Below are positions 27,833-36,530 of a DNA stretch of 64,000 nt, in pieces. Both the position numbers and the translations under genes were made by a program. The DNA comes from Slackia piriformis YIT 12062. Lineage in GTDB: Bacteria > Actinomycetota > Coriobacteriia > Coriobacteriales > Eggerthellaceae. The stretch covers positions 1,551,114 through 1,615,113 of the forward strand of contig NZ_JH815198.1 of the NCBI RefSeq assembly GCF_000296445.1, given 5' to 3'. The notes under the pieces were generated by a model that searched no databases, was not told where the DNA came from, and saw nothing but the letters and a program-made list of their open reading frames with translations. The first letter of the stretch is position 1; every line of letters begins with the position of its first letter.

Positions 27833-29278
27833 TCACGAATTCAGGCCGAATTCGTCGAAAAGCTCGGCGCGGCTGTGAACCCCGAGCTTTCGATACACGT
27901 GGCAAACGTGCGATTTCGCCGTGCCGGGCGCAACAACCATGGCTTCGGCAATTTCAGCCGCGGTTTTGCCAGCAAGCAAAAGCTCAAGCGTCTCTTTCTC
28001 ACGGCGGCCAAGGCCGCACCGGTCGGCTGCGGCATCAATGCGCCTTTGCACAAGAAGCTCGTCAGAAGGCCGGGCAAGCGGGGCGACGCATAAGTCCACG
28101 TCGGATTCATGCACAGACGACGAGCCGGCCCTGACACATAGAAGAAGCGCGCCCATGACCGCAAGAATGGACAGAAACATGACGGTATTCGACGAAACGG
28201 AACCCCATGCAACGGCGAACGCCGAGCCAATACGCCCCACGACGCAACCGCCGGCAAACGAGGCGGCAATGGCAAGAAACGCCCGGTACGAAGCAGACGA
28301 CGAACCGTACAGGGAAAACAGGACCGTCATGACGGCGTGGACGAGAAAAAGGAACATGCCCGCAACGGCCAGATCGAACGACAGCACGGGCTCAACCCCG
28401 AAAAACGACACAGACATGACCACGGCGGTGATGATGGGCACGGCCATGTTCAAAAGCGAAGACACCGTAAGCCCGCGAAGCACCAGCAAACAGACGCATG
28501 CAATCAGCACGGGCGCGAAAAACGTACCTGTGGCATATGATGACGAAGCTCCGCGAGACTCCGCCGACGAAATGGCAATTGCAAACGCAAAGGCCATCAG
28601 AAAGCAGGCCGCGAACAAACGCACGGGGAGCTTCTGCTCGCCATCGCTTTCCCCCGACCGGGAAAACACGCTTTCCTGCGCGGCGGCAACCGCCCTCCCA
28701 AGCATGTACGTCCCCAGCAAAAGCATGCTGTCCGACGCCACCAAAAGACGCGCCGGACCCATGTCGCCCAAAAACCACACGAGCACCGATCCAAGCGCGC
28801 CAGCAAGCAGGATGGTCCACACAATCTCTTCGGGGTCGTGGGCCGCACACACCCGCAGCCACAGGGGAATCACGTATGCAAGGTATGCCCCAAACAGCGC
28901 CCCGCCGACAAGAAACATCGCGTTCGTGGCGAAATTCACCGAGGCTATGTCGTTCACGTCGGTTATCAAAAGCCCGTACAGCGCGAACAAAACCGCCATG
29001 GCAAGCGAAAGCCCCCAAAGCAGCGGCATGCTCATGCGGGGCAACGAGCCGCGAGAGCGCACGAGCAAAAACGCCGCACACAAGGCGCCGAATACATACG
29101 ACATGTCGGTAAACGAAAGCATGAACGGCGTGACATGCGTCATCGCCGGAGCGAAAAACACCTGGGTCACGAAGGCGAAATTGCACGCCATTCCCACAAG
29201 AAGGCCGTCGCGCGAAGCGTCGCGCATTCGCGCATCAAGCGCATGCAGCATAGTGGCCGCCTTCGTCGTCTTTTTCAC
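27833..29278 (-). CDS. LuxR-type regulator 2 with 12-helix membrane domain
   Basis: 481 residues: about 400 in transporter-like hydrophobic helices, then a C-terminal LuxR HTH (LGRREKETLELLLAGKTAAEIAEAMVVAPGTAKSHVCHVYRKLGVHSRAELFDEF). The start is GTG 29278, preceded by GGGGGA at 4-5 nt. It is divergent from the flavoprotein at 29596, with a 20-bp perfect palindrome between them. By analogy with Eggerthella regulators it should sense a substrate at the membrane and switch the adjacent reductase. The ligand is unknown. Confidence 0.9.
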   Translation of the reverse strand: MKKTTKAATMLHALDARMRDASRDGLLVGMACNFAFVTQVFFAPAMTHVTPFMLSFTDMSYVFGALCAAFLLVRSRGSLPRMSMPLLWGLSLAMAVLFALYGLLITDVNDIASVNFATNAMFLVGGALFGAYLAYVIPLWLRVCAAHDPEEIVWTILLAGALGSVLVWFLGDMGPARLLVASDSMLLLGTYMLGRAVAAAQESVFSRSGESDGEQKLPVRLFAACFLMAFAFAIAISSAESRGASSSYATGTFFAPVLIACVCLLVLRGLTVSSLLNMAVPIITAVVMSVSFFGVEPVLSFDLAVAGMFLFLVHAVMTVLFSLYGSSSASYRAFLAIAASFAGGCVVGRIGSAFAVAWGSVSSNTVMFLSILAVMGALLLCVRAGSSSVHESDVDLCVAPLARPSDELLVQRRIDAAADRCGLGRREKETLELLLAGKTAAEIAEAMVVAPGTAKSHVCHVYRKLGVHSRAELFDEFGLNS

Positions 29279-29340
29279 GATTCCCCCATCGAAATTCGTT
29301 GAACAGGCAAAACGCTTGCTTTCAAGAGCAATGCGGCGCA

Positions 29341-29360
29341 GGGTTATTGGCCAATAACCC
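29341..29360. promoter_or_regulatory. Perfect 20-bp palindrome between LuxR 2 and flavoprotein 2
   Basis: GGGTTATTGG and its exact reverse complement abut with no spacer. A weaker relative (GGTTACT, then ATTGACCC) lies at 29397-29415. The site is 63 nt upstream of the LuxR 2 start and 235 nt upstream of the flavoprotein. It is the best candidate for the LuxR 2 operator. Nothing else in 29279-29595 stands out. Confidence 0.6.
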
Positions 29361-29595
29361 CCGAACGGCGTAATAAAGCACCGCTTTCGCCGCAGAGGTT
29401 ACTCATTATTGACCCCTTTTGCCAACGCTATGGTAGCAGCGTCGATGCGCGTTCGCCAATCCGCAAGAGCGGGCAATTGCGCTGCTTCGTCCACGCAAGC
29501 GAGTCAAAGCCTGCACGAAGACGAATCGCCGCGAAGCGCGACGCATCGACGCGTGATGTATCGACGCATACCGCATTCAAACACAGGAGGGAACA

Positions 29596-31560
29596 ATGGG
29601 AGAGTATTCACGCAGAAACTTCCTCAAAGGCTCCGTCGTCGGCCTTGCCGCCATGGCAGGCGCAGGGGCGCTTGCAGGTTGCGCTCCGAAAGGCGCCGGC
29701 TCCGGAGGCGGCGCTGCCAAAGACGGCATGACCTACGCCGACACGATTGAGTGGAACGGCGAATACGACGTCGTGGTGGTCGGCTTCGGCGGCGCGGGCG
29801 CGGTGGCCGCGCGCTATGCGGCCGAAGAGGGAGCCCGAGTGCTTCTGATCGACAAGGCCCCGCTCGGCAACGAGGGCGGCAACACCCGCTATTGCGGCCA
29901 GCTCATCGTGTATTCCGAGGACAAAGAGGCCATGAAGAAGTACTACGCGGGCCTCGCGGCGGGACACGACCTGCCCGAAGACGTGCTGGAAACCTACTGC
30001 CAGGGCCTCACCGAGACCAAGCAGATGCTGATTAACGACTTCGACGTGCCCGAAGAGAACTTCCAGCACTGGAAAGACGACTGCAGCCTGCAGCCGCTGA
30101 TCGCGCACTTCCTTCCCGAGTACCCCGAAATCGAAGGCGGCGAAGCGCTCGACCTCATCAGCGTCAACCGCGAAGAGCAGGGCTTCTCGCATCTGTGGAA
30201 GGCCTACCGCAAGAAGATCGACAGCATGAGCGACAAGATCGACGTCTGGTGCAACGCGCCCGCCACGCACCTGTTCCAAGATCCCGTGAGCAAGGCCGTC
30301 ATCGGCCTGACCGTCGAAAAAGACGGCGAGCCCGTCAACGTGCGCGCGCTCAACGGCGTGGTTTTGAGCTGCGGCGGCTTCGAGAACAACAAGACGATGG
30401 TCGAGAGCTACCTGGGCCTTTCCAAGTTCACCGTCAGCGGAACGCTTTTCAACACGGGCGATGGCATCAAGCTCGCCTCCGAAGTCGGCGCGGATTTCTG
30501 GCACATGGAGGCCTACGAGGGCAACTGCTTCCATTTCGGCGGCGCGTCCTTCCCCATCAAGGAGACCGAGCATTCCCTGCGTAGCGTCATGAACAACCCG
30601 TATCTGGTCAGCGGCAGCTACGTGGTGGTCGGCGACGACGGCCAGCGTTATATGACCGAAGACGCCGTGGCCCGTCACGGACACATGCCCGTGAACGGCG
30701 AATGGGTCATGATCAAGCGCCCACACACCACCTGGTGGGTTTGGGACAGCGCGCACAACGAGCTCATCGAGAAGATGAACGGCCTTGCGGGCTATGACGA
30801 GACGCTCGTGACCGCCAATACCATCGCCGAACTTGAAGCTGCGCTGGGCATCCGCGAAGGCGCGCTGCAGTCGACCATCGACGGATTCAACCGTTCCGCC
30901 AAAGACGGGTTCGACCCCGACTTCCGCCGCGCCCCCGAATCCATGCGACCCTTCTCGGAAACCGGCCCCTACTACGCCATCGAGCTGCGCCAGGCCATCC
31001 TCAACACGCAGGGCGGCGCGCGCCGCAACGGTAACGCCGAGGTCATCGGTATCGACGGCGAGCCGATCCCCCATCTGTACAGCGCGGGCGAATTCGGCGG
31101 CATCACCCCGTATCAGTACAACGGCGGCGGCAACATGGCGGAATGTCTGATCTTCGGCCGCCTCGCCGGCAAGGGCGCCGCAGCGCAGAAAGATCCGCTG
31201 CCTCCTTTGCCCGTCAACGTGGAATCCGAAATCGAATACACGCAGGGCAGCGGCAGCAGCACCGTGGAAACCGACCCGGCAAGCGTCAAGACCGAGGCGA
31301 ACCAGTACGTCGGCGCTTCCGATTCGGGCATGGGCGGCCAGGCGCTCGTCAAGGTGACGCTGGACGGCTCCACCATCACCAACGTCGAAGTCGTCGAGCA
31401 TCATGAAACCGCCGGCATCGGCACGCCGGCCATCGAGACGATTCCCTCCGCAATCGTCGAGGCCAACTCGGCCGACGTCGACGTCGTCGCAGGCGCTACC
31501 ATGTCGAGCCGCGCCATCATCGACGCGACCAAAGACGCCCTGGCAAAGGCCGGCCTGTAA
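29596..31560 (+). CDS. Tat-exported flavoprotein reductase with C-terminal FMN-binding domain
   Basis: 654 residues. A twin-arginine lipoprotein signal (SRRNFLKG, then LAGC with Cys29) is followed by an FAD-binding fumarate-reductase-type domain (YDVVVVGFGGAGAVAARYAAEEGARVLLIDK; later GEFGGITPYQYNGGGNMAECLIFGRLAG). The final 80 residues are an FMN-binding domain ending in VVAGATMSSRAI. The Thr in the (S/A)GAT motif is where ApbE normally attaches FMN covalently. Such enzymes are extracytoplasmic terminal reductases of organic acceptors (fumarate, urocanate, cinnamates and similar). AGGAGGG precedes the ATG. Divergent from LuxR 2. The substrate cannot be named. Confidence 0.93.
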   Translation: MGEYSRRNFLKGSVVGLAAMAGAGALAGCAPKGAGSGGGAAKDGMTYADTIEWNGEYDVVVVGFGGAGAVAARYAAEEGARVLLIDKAPLGNEGGNTRYCGQLIVYSEDKEAMKKYYAGLAAGHDLPEDVLETYCQGLTETKQMLINDFDVPEENFQHWKDDCSLQPLIAHFLPEYPEIEGGEALDLISVNREEQGFSHLWKAYRKKIDSMSDKIDVWCNAPATHLFQDPVSKAVIGLTVEKDGEPVNVRALNGVVLSCGGFENNKTMVESYLGLSKFTVSGTLFNTGDGIKLASEVGADFWHMEAYEGNCFHFGGASFPIKETEHSLRSVMNNPYLVSGSYVVVGDDGQRYMTEDAVARHGHMPVNGEWVMIKRPHTTWWVWDSAHNELIEKMNGLAGYDETLVTANTIAELEAALGIREGALQSTIDGFNRSAKDGFDPDFRRAPESMRPFSETGPYYAIELRQAILNTQGGARRNGNAEVIGIDGEPIPHLYSAGEFGGITPYQYNGGGNMAECLIFGRLAGKGAAAQKDPLPPLPVNVESEIEYTQGSGSSTVETDPASVKTEANQYVGASDSGMGGQALVKVTLDGSTITNVEVVEHHETAGIGTPAIETIPSAIVEANSADVDVVAGATMSSRAIIDATKDALAKAGL

Positions 31561-31694
31561 GAGCCATTCCCAATCGCGGGATGCACGCCCCTCCCTCTTT
31601 ATATCGCGCATCCCGCCTTATCCAAGTTTTGCGATAGCGCCGTATCAACTGCATGCATTCAAGGCGGCACGGCGCAAACACCAACCCCTCCATG

Positions 31695-31722
31695 AAAAAG
31701 GACAGCTTCGGCTGTCCTTTTT
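31695..31722. terminator. Bidirectional terminator between flavoprotein 2 and pth
   Basis: A perfect 12-bp stem with a TTCG tetraloop (31695-31706 and 31711-31722) is flanked by A5 and T5 runs, serving the plus-strand flavoprotein and the convergent pth. Confidence 0.9.
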
Positions 31723-31790
31723 CTCGTTCTCTTTTCAGCGCCGTCTTCCTCGGCACACCAAGCAGACGAAGACAGGTAACGCGGGCTGTA

Positions 31791-32348
31791 TCAGTTAAAG
31801 CGCTGCTGGGTTTTCTCCAAGCCGTTTTCCAACAAGAACAGCACCGCTTCGGCCGCCAGATGTGTGGCCTGGTCGAAATCATCGCGCGCCTCTTTTTTCG
31901 GAAGGCTCAAAACCCAGTCCGCAACAGGCATGCGTCCCGGAGGGCGACCGATCCCTGTGCGCACACGCGTCCAATCCTTCGTCTGAAGCTTGTCAGCAAT
32001 CGACTTCAAGCCGTTATGCCCCGCCAAGCCGCCACCGAATTTGACGCGAACCGTGCCGGGGTCTATGTCCAGCTCGTCATGTATGACCACGATGTCGGCA
32101 GGTGCTATTCTGTATGTAGCACACAGCTGCTTCACCGGCCCGCCCGAAACGTTCATATAGCTTTGCGGCTTGGCCAAGATGAGCTCCTCACCGCGGTATT
32201 TCACCTTTGCGGTCAGAGCGCCGCATTCGGTCTTCCAATATGTAGCCCTAAGCTGCTCGGCCAAATCGTCAATGGCATCGAAGCCAGCATTGTGGCGCGT
32301 ATGGGCGTAGTCGTCGCCGGGATTTCCCAGGCCAACAATCAATCGCAT
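31791..32348 (-). CDS. pth: Peptidyl-tRNA hydrolase
   Basis: A 185-residue enzyme that releases peptides from prematurely dropped peptidyl-tRNA. It shows GLGNPGDDYAHTRHNAGF with the catalytic His, KPQSYMNVSG, and IHDELDIDPGTVRVKFGGGLAGHNGLKS with the active-site Asp. ATG 32348 (MRLIVGLGNPG) has AAGGAGG upstream. Standard length. It is the last gene before a convergent terminator. No gene is seen in the 120 nt up to the next coding region. Confidence 0.96.
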   Translation of the reverse strand: MRLIVGLGNPGDDYAHTRHNAGFDAIDDLAEQLRATYWKTECGALTAKVKYRGEELILAKPQSYMNVSGGPVKQLCATYRIAPADIVVIHDELDIDPGTVRVKFGGGLAGHNGLKSIADKLQTKDWTRVRTGIGRPPGRMPVADWVLSLPKKEARDDFDQATHLAAEAVLFLLENGLEKTQQRFN

Positions 32349-32470
32349 GCATTCCTCCTTGCAGTATTTCGACAAGAATTGTGCCATGCGTCACGCAGCG
32401 CTTCCCGAAATGCACAAAACACGCACCCCGTGCTGAGCCTTCTTGGCAACGATCCGCGCATAATCGGCCC

Positions 32471-33613
32471 TTATCTTTTCTGCCCATACCATGCACGGCG
32501 CGCCGCCACCTCGGCCAGATCCCCGATAGCGTCCATGAGCGTAGCCCGCGTCTTCTCGTCGGTGTTTTTGGCAGCGTCCCGCAGCAGCGCGAGAGTCCTA
32601 GGCCCCGGCTGGATGATTTCGGCAAAATCCTGCGCCCCGCTCGCCCGCATGGCCGAAAACATCGCGTCCACGATAACGCGAGCCTCTTTGTCATCGTAGC
32701 GAGCAAGCCAATCGTTCAAGACGTCGTGCGCGAACCGGGCCGATTGGGAAAGCTCGTCGCACGTCTCGAATTCGAAGCCGTCTATCCCCCATGTGAAAGG
32801 ATCGTGCTGCCAAGCGCCGGAAGCACTCGATTTCACCACGGTATACGGAGAAGCGTGCTTCATGAGCATGCCGATCAACGACTCACGCGGCACATAGCGC
32901 TCTATCAGAGGAACAACCGCAGCACGTTCGTTTTCGGAAAACATGCCCGAGCGAAAACCAGGAGCGTCGAGGCAGTACACGCGCCGGATGCGCCTGCGCG
33001 TCTTCTCGTTGCATTTCGCCGCGGCGTACACGGCGAGGTTTCCGCCCTTGGAATGACCGCCGACATACAGCGTCTTCGGCAGACGGCACGCAACGGCTTC
33101 CAAGTACCGCAACGCGCCCGTCTGAGAGGGCACGCGGTCCATGTAGGCCATATCGAAATCTTCGCGCCATCCCGTAAACGAGCAGTCCGTGCCGCGAAAC
33201 CCCACAAAGGCGAATTTGTTTTTATACGAGAACGAAAGCGCGGCAAACTGCGTGTTGTTCTTCTCGTCGAACACGCTCGCGCATTCGCTCATATGCATAT
33301 CGCGAAACCGAGGACTCGCCGCCAAGGCAAGCATGAGGTCTTTGATCTTATGGGGAACAAGGCCGACGAACATCTCGTCGTAGCACTCGGCAAGAAGCGC
33401 GTCTTTGAACCGAAGGCCCCGCTGAGACGCTAAAACCGAGCGCAAACGTGCCGCAGCAATGCCACCAAGCGTCTTCTCTTCTCGCATGGGGGGCATAACT
33501 TTCTCCATGCGCACCATGCAGAACTCGGAAAGAACAAGCGCGTCGACCGCACAAAACGGCACCTCTTCGAATGTGGCGAACTCGGTCGCCAGATAATCCA
33601 TGATGGTTTTCAT
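32471..33613 (-). CDS. DUF2974-type alpha/beta hydrolase (Mbeg1-like)
   Basis: A 380-residue cytoplasmic protein with a lipase-like nucleophile elbow GGHSKGGNLAVYAA near residue 193 and the family's FVGFRGTDCSFTGWREDFDMAY upstream of it. This matches the DUF2974/Mbeg1-like hydrolases of Firmicutes and Actinobacteria, whose substrates are not established. The N terminus (MDYLATEFATFEEVPFCAVDALVLSEFCMVRME) is typical of the family. No signal peptide. ATG 33613 follows AAAGG. It lies between pth and prs on the same strand with gaps of about 120 and 245 nt, so it is probably its own unit. Confidence 0.85.
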   Translation of the reverse strand: MKTIMDYLATEFATFEEVPFCAVDALVLSEFCMVRMEKVMPPMREEKTLGGIAAARLRSVLASQRGLRFKDALLAECYDEMFVGLVPHKIKDLMLALAASPRFRDMHMSECASVFDEKNNTQFAALSFSYKNKFAFVGFRGTDCSFTGWREDFDMAYMDRVPSQTGALRYLEAVACRLPKTLYVGGHSKGGNLAVYAAAKCNEKTRRRIRRVYCLDAPGFRSGMFSENERAAVVPLIERYVPRESLIGMLMKHASPYTVVKSSASGAWQHDPFTWGIDGFEFETCDELSQSARFAHDVLNDWLARYDDKEARVIVDAMFSAMRASGAQDFAEIIQPGPRTLALLRDAAKNTDEKTRATLMDAIGDLAEVAARRAWYGQKR

Positions 33614-33784
33614 ACGCGACCTTTCCGCATAGATTCCTTACCCACAAGAACAAGCGCCCGTAAACGACTGCCAACGAAGGAGGCCCGAAGACACGGACAA
33701 GGCAGCCTGTCCGCGAAAATGGCCGCAAAAGGTTTTCCGTGCACCTGCAAGCCCGTTACTTCGACGCGCCATCACCTTCCCATA

Positions 33785-33814
33785 CAAAAGGCCCGCTGCA
33801 CAAGGCGACGGGCC
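33785..33814 (-). terminator. Terminator after prs
   Basis: On the minus strand GGCCCG pairs with CGGGCC (33814-33809 and 33795-33790, 13-nt loop) and is followed by TTTTGTATG. It lies 45 nt beyond the prs stop. Confidence 0.75.
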
Positions 33815-33858
33815 GATTGATAGCAAAACGTCAAACGCGCACGCATGCGCGCATGCTC

Positions 33859-34815
33859 TTATTCGAACAGAGATGCAACAGAGCCGTTCTCGTAGACGTT
33901 GCGAATGGTCTTTGCGAACAACGGAGCAACGGAAAGAACCTTGATCTTGCCCGTCTGACGCTCAAGAGGAACGGGGATAACGTTGGTGACGACGACCTCT
34001 TCGATGCAGGAATTGGCAATGCGCTCATATGCCGGGCCGCTGAAGATGCCGTGCGTCGCGCATGCAAAGACCTGCGCAGCGCCCTTCGCCTTCAGCGTTT
34101 CGGCGGCGGCGACAAGAGAGCCCGCCGTATCGATCATATCGTCGTTGAGGATGCAGATTTTATCCGTGACATCGCCGATCAAAGCGGTGATTTCCGCCTG
34201 GTTGTGACGCGGACGGTCCTTGTGCATGATCGCGATATCACTGCCAAGCATGGTCTGGAACTTCTTGGCGGCCTTGGCACGTCCAACGTCGGGAGAAACG
34301 ACGCACAGCTTCTCGGGGTCGAAGCCCTTCTTCTTGAAGTAGTCGACAAAGATGGGCATAGCGGTCATGTGGTTGACCGGACGGTCGAAAAAGCCCTGGA
34401 TAGCATCCTGATGAAGGTCGATCGTAATCACGTTGTTCACGCCGGCGGTCTCAAGCAGGTCGGCCACGAGCTTCGCCGTGATGGGCTCGCGCGGTGCGGC
34501 CTTGCGGTCCTGACGCGCATAGCCGAAGTGGGTGATAACGGCCGAGATGGTACGGGCGGACGCGCGCTTGGCGGCATCAATCATGATCAGAAGCTCCATG
34601 AGCGCATCGTTGATGTGAGCACCAGCGACGGACTGGATCAAGAACACATCGGCGCCGCGCACGCTCTCAAGGTAGCGCGCATAGATTTCGCCGTTCGCGA
34701 ACTTCTCGAGCTTCACATTGCCAAGGGAAACTCCCAGCTCATTGGCAATCTGGTCAGCAAGCTCAGGGTTCACGGAACCGCTGAAAACGGCTATGCTCTT
34801 CTTCATTTCGGTCAT
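33859..34815 (-). CDS. prs: Ribose-phosphate pyrophosphokinase
   Basis: A 318-residue enzyme making PRPP from ribose 5-phosphate and ATP, the precursor of nucleotides, His and Trp. It shows FANGEIYARYLESVRGADVFLIQS, HFGYARQDRKAAPREPITAKLVADLL (flexible loop), the metal-binding VITIDLHQDAIQGFF, and the PRPP loop LNDDMIDTAGS. Typical class I length. ATG 34815 is preceded by AAGGAG. It follows glmU in the same direction, the frequent glmU-prs order, but a strong hairpin with T6 lies between them. Confidence 0.97.
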   Translation of the reverse strand: MTEMKKSIAVFSGSVNPELADQIANELGVSLGNVKLEKFANGEIYARYLESVRGADVFLIQSVAGAHINDALMELLIMIDAAKRASARTISAVITHFGYARQDRKAAPREPITAKLVADLLETAGVNNVITIDLHQDAIQGFFDRPVNHMTAMPIFVDYFKKKGFDPEKLCVVSPDVGRAKAAKKFQTMLGSDIAIMHKDRPRHNQAEITALIGDVTDKICILNDDMIDTAGSLVAAAETLKAKGAAQVFACATHGIFSGPAYERIANSCIEEVVVTNVIPVPLERQTGKIKVLSVAPLFAKTIRNVYENGSVASLFE

Positions 34816-34852
34816 GGATGATCGCTCCTTATTTTCCTCAAGACCTCTGCCG

Positions 34853-34889
34853 AAAAAAGCTCCTGCCCGCCAAGTGCGCGAACAGGAGC
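34853..34889 (-). terminator. Terminator between glmU and prs
   Basis: On the minus strand GCTCCTG (34889-34883) pairs with CAGGAGC (34865-34859) and is followed by T6 (34858-34853). It sits 38 nt after the glmU stop and 37 nt before the prs start, so it would limit or regulate read-through. Confidence 0.8.
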
Positions 34890-34927
34890 GCGTGTACGTA
34901 TAGCGTATTATGCCCTATTGCGCGAAC

Positions 34928-36355
34928 TTATTCAGCTTTCGCCTGCTGCGCCTGGGCTTTTTTATCGCGCAGCTTCGCCATGTGCTTGGACGCCCAGCCC
35001 GGAATCTGACGCTGCTCGGCACGTTCGAGCGCAAGAGCGTCAGCCTCGACATCGCGCGTGATGCACGACGCCGCGCCGATGATGGCGCCTTCACCGATGG
35101 TCACGGGAGCAACCAGCATGGAATCGCTTCCGACGAATACGTCGTCTCCGATAACCGTGGCATGCTTGCTCACGCCGTCGTAGTTGCAGGTGATGGAACC
35201 CGCGCCAATATTGACGCCCGATCCCATGGTGGTATCGCCGATATAAGAAAGGTGCGGAACCTTGCTGCCGGCACCGATGGTGGATTTCTTGATCTCCACA
35301 TGCGTGCCCGCCTTGGCTCCCTCGCACAGATGGGTGCCGGGGCGCAGGTATGCGCGGGGGCCGGACGTCGCGCGATCATCGAGACGCGCGTCTTCGGCGA
35401 CCGTCTCGTCAATGCGGCAGCCGCGGCCTACCACGGTATCCGTAAGGCGCGTATTAGGACCGATAACGCTATCGCGACCGACGGAAGTCTTTCCCATCAG
35501 AAACGTCATGGGCAACAGTTCGACATCGTTTTCTATCTTGACGTAGGGGCCGATCCATACCGTGGAAGGATCCCACATGGTAACGCCGGCGGCCATGTGA
35601 CGCTGGTTGATGCGATGCTGCATGGCAACACTTGCCTGAGAGAGCTGGATGCGCGAATTAACGCCCATGGCCTCTTCGGCATCGTCGGTGACCAGGGCAA
35701 GCACGTCGCGGCCGTCGTTGCGGCAGATCTCAAGCACGTCGGTAAGGTAGTACTCGCCCTGCGCGTTGTCGTTCGTAATGCGGGAAAGCGCGTCGAAAAG
35801 CGCCGGCGCATCGAAGCAGTAGAAACCGGCGTTGCATTCGTTGATGGAAGCCTCTTCAGGCGTTGCGTCCTTCTGCTCGACGATGCGGGCAACCGAATCG
35901 CCTTCGCCTTCGCGCACAATGCGACCATACCCGAAAGGATCGTCCATCTTCATGGTGAGCACCACCACGGCGGCGTTCGTCTGCTCGCGCTTGGCGACAA
36001 GGGCAGAGATGGTTTCAGGGGTGATCAGAGGACAGTCGCCCGAGAGGACAACCAAAGAACCCTCGGCAATAGAGCCGTCTTCGCAGGTCATGGCTTCACG
36101 AGCGGCATTAACGGCATCGCCCGTGCCAAGCTGCTGCGTCTGGATGACGATTTGAGTGTCGGACTCGACCAAGGGAGCCACCTTTTCGCTCATATGGCCA
36201 AGAACGGAAATAACGTCGGAAATACCGGCATCGTGCGCCGCATCGACGACCCAGCGGACAAGCGGCTTGCCCAAAACCTCATGTGCCACCTTGGGCTTCT
36301 CCGACTTCATGCGAGTGCCTGCACCCGCAGCAAGAATCAAAGCTTTAGCGTTCAT
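34928..36355 (-). CDS. glmU: Bifunctional GlmU (UDP-GlcNAc synthesis)
   Basis: A 475-residue cytoplasmic enzyme that acetylates glucosamine 1-phosphate and then uridylylates it, giving UDP-GlcNAc for peptidoglycan. The N-terminal pyrophosphorylase begins LILAAGAGTRMKSEKPKV. The C-terminal left-handed beta-helix acetyltransferase shows hexapeptide repeats and VPHLSYIGDTTMGSGVNIGAGSITCNYDG. ATG 36355 (MNAKALILAAG) follows GAAGG; longer frames lack a site. glmM, the preceding step, is about 10 kb away in this window. Confidence 0.96.
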   Translation of the reverse strand: MNAKALILAAGAGTRMKSEKPKVAHEVLGKPLVRWVVDAAHDAGISDVISVLGHMSEKVAPLVESDTQIVIQTQQLGTGDAVNAAREAMTCEDGSIAEGSLVVLSGDCPLITPETISALVAKREQTNAAVVVLTMKMDDPFGYGRIVREGEGDSVARIVEQKDATPEEASINECNAGFYCFDAPALFDALSRITNDNAQGEYYLTDVLEICRNDGRDVLALVTDDAEEAMGVNSRIQLSQASVAMQHRINQRHMAAGVTMWDPSTVWIGPYVKIENDVELLPMTFLMGKTSVGRDSVIGPNTRLTDTVVGRGCRIDETVAEDARLDDRATSGPRAYLRPGTHLCEGAKAGTHVEIKKSTIGAGSKVPHLSYIGDTTMGSGVNIGAGSITCNYDGVSKHATVIGDDVFVGSDSMLVAPVTIGEGAIIGAASCITRDVEADALALERAEQRQIPGWASKHMAKLRDKKAQAQQAKAE

Positions 36356-36530
36356 GCGAGAACCTTCTTCGCATCGACAATAAGACACGCGCAGTATACC
36401 GCAGGTCAGCTCCAAGCCCTTGCAGCTACGACGAAGACCCACGCAATTCGCAGGAAACAAATGGGCAATGGGCGCCATCAAGCGAAGCGGCGCTCAAACA
36501 TGACGCAACGCGCAAGAAAAAGCGCGCGAA

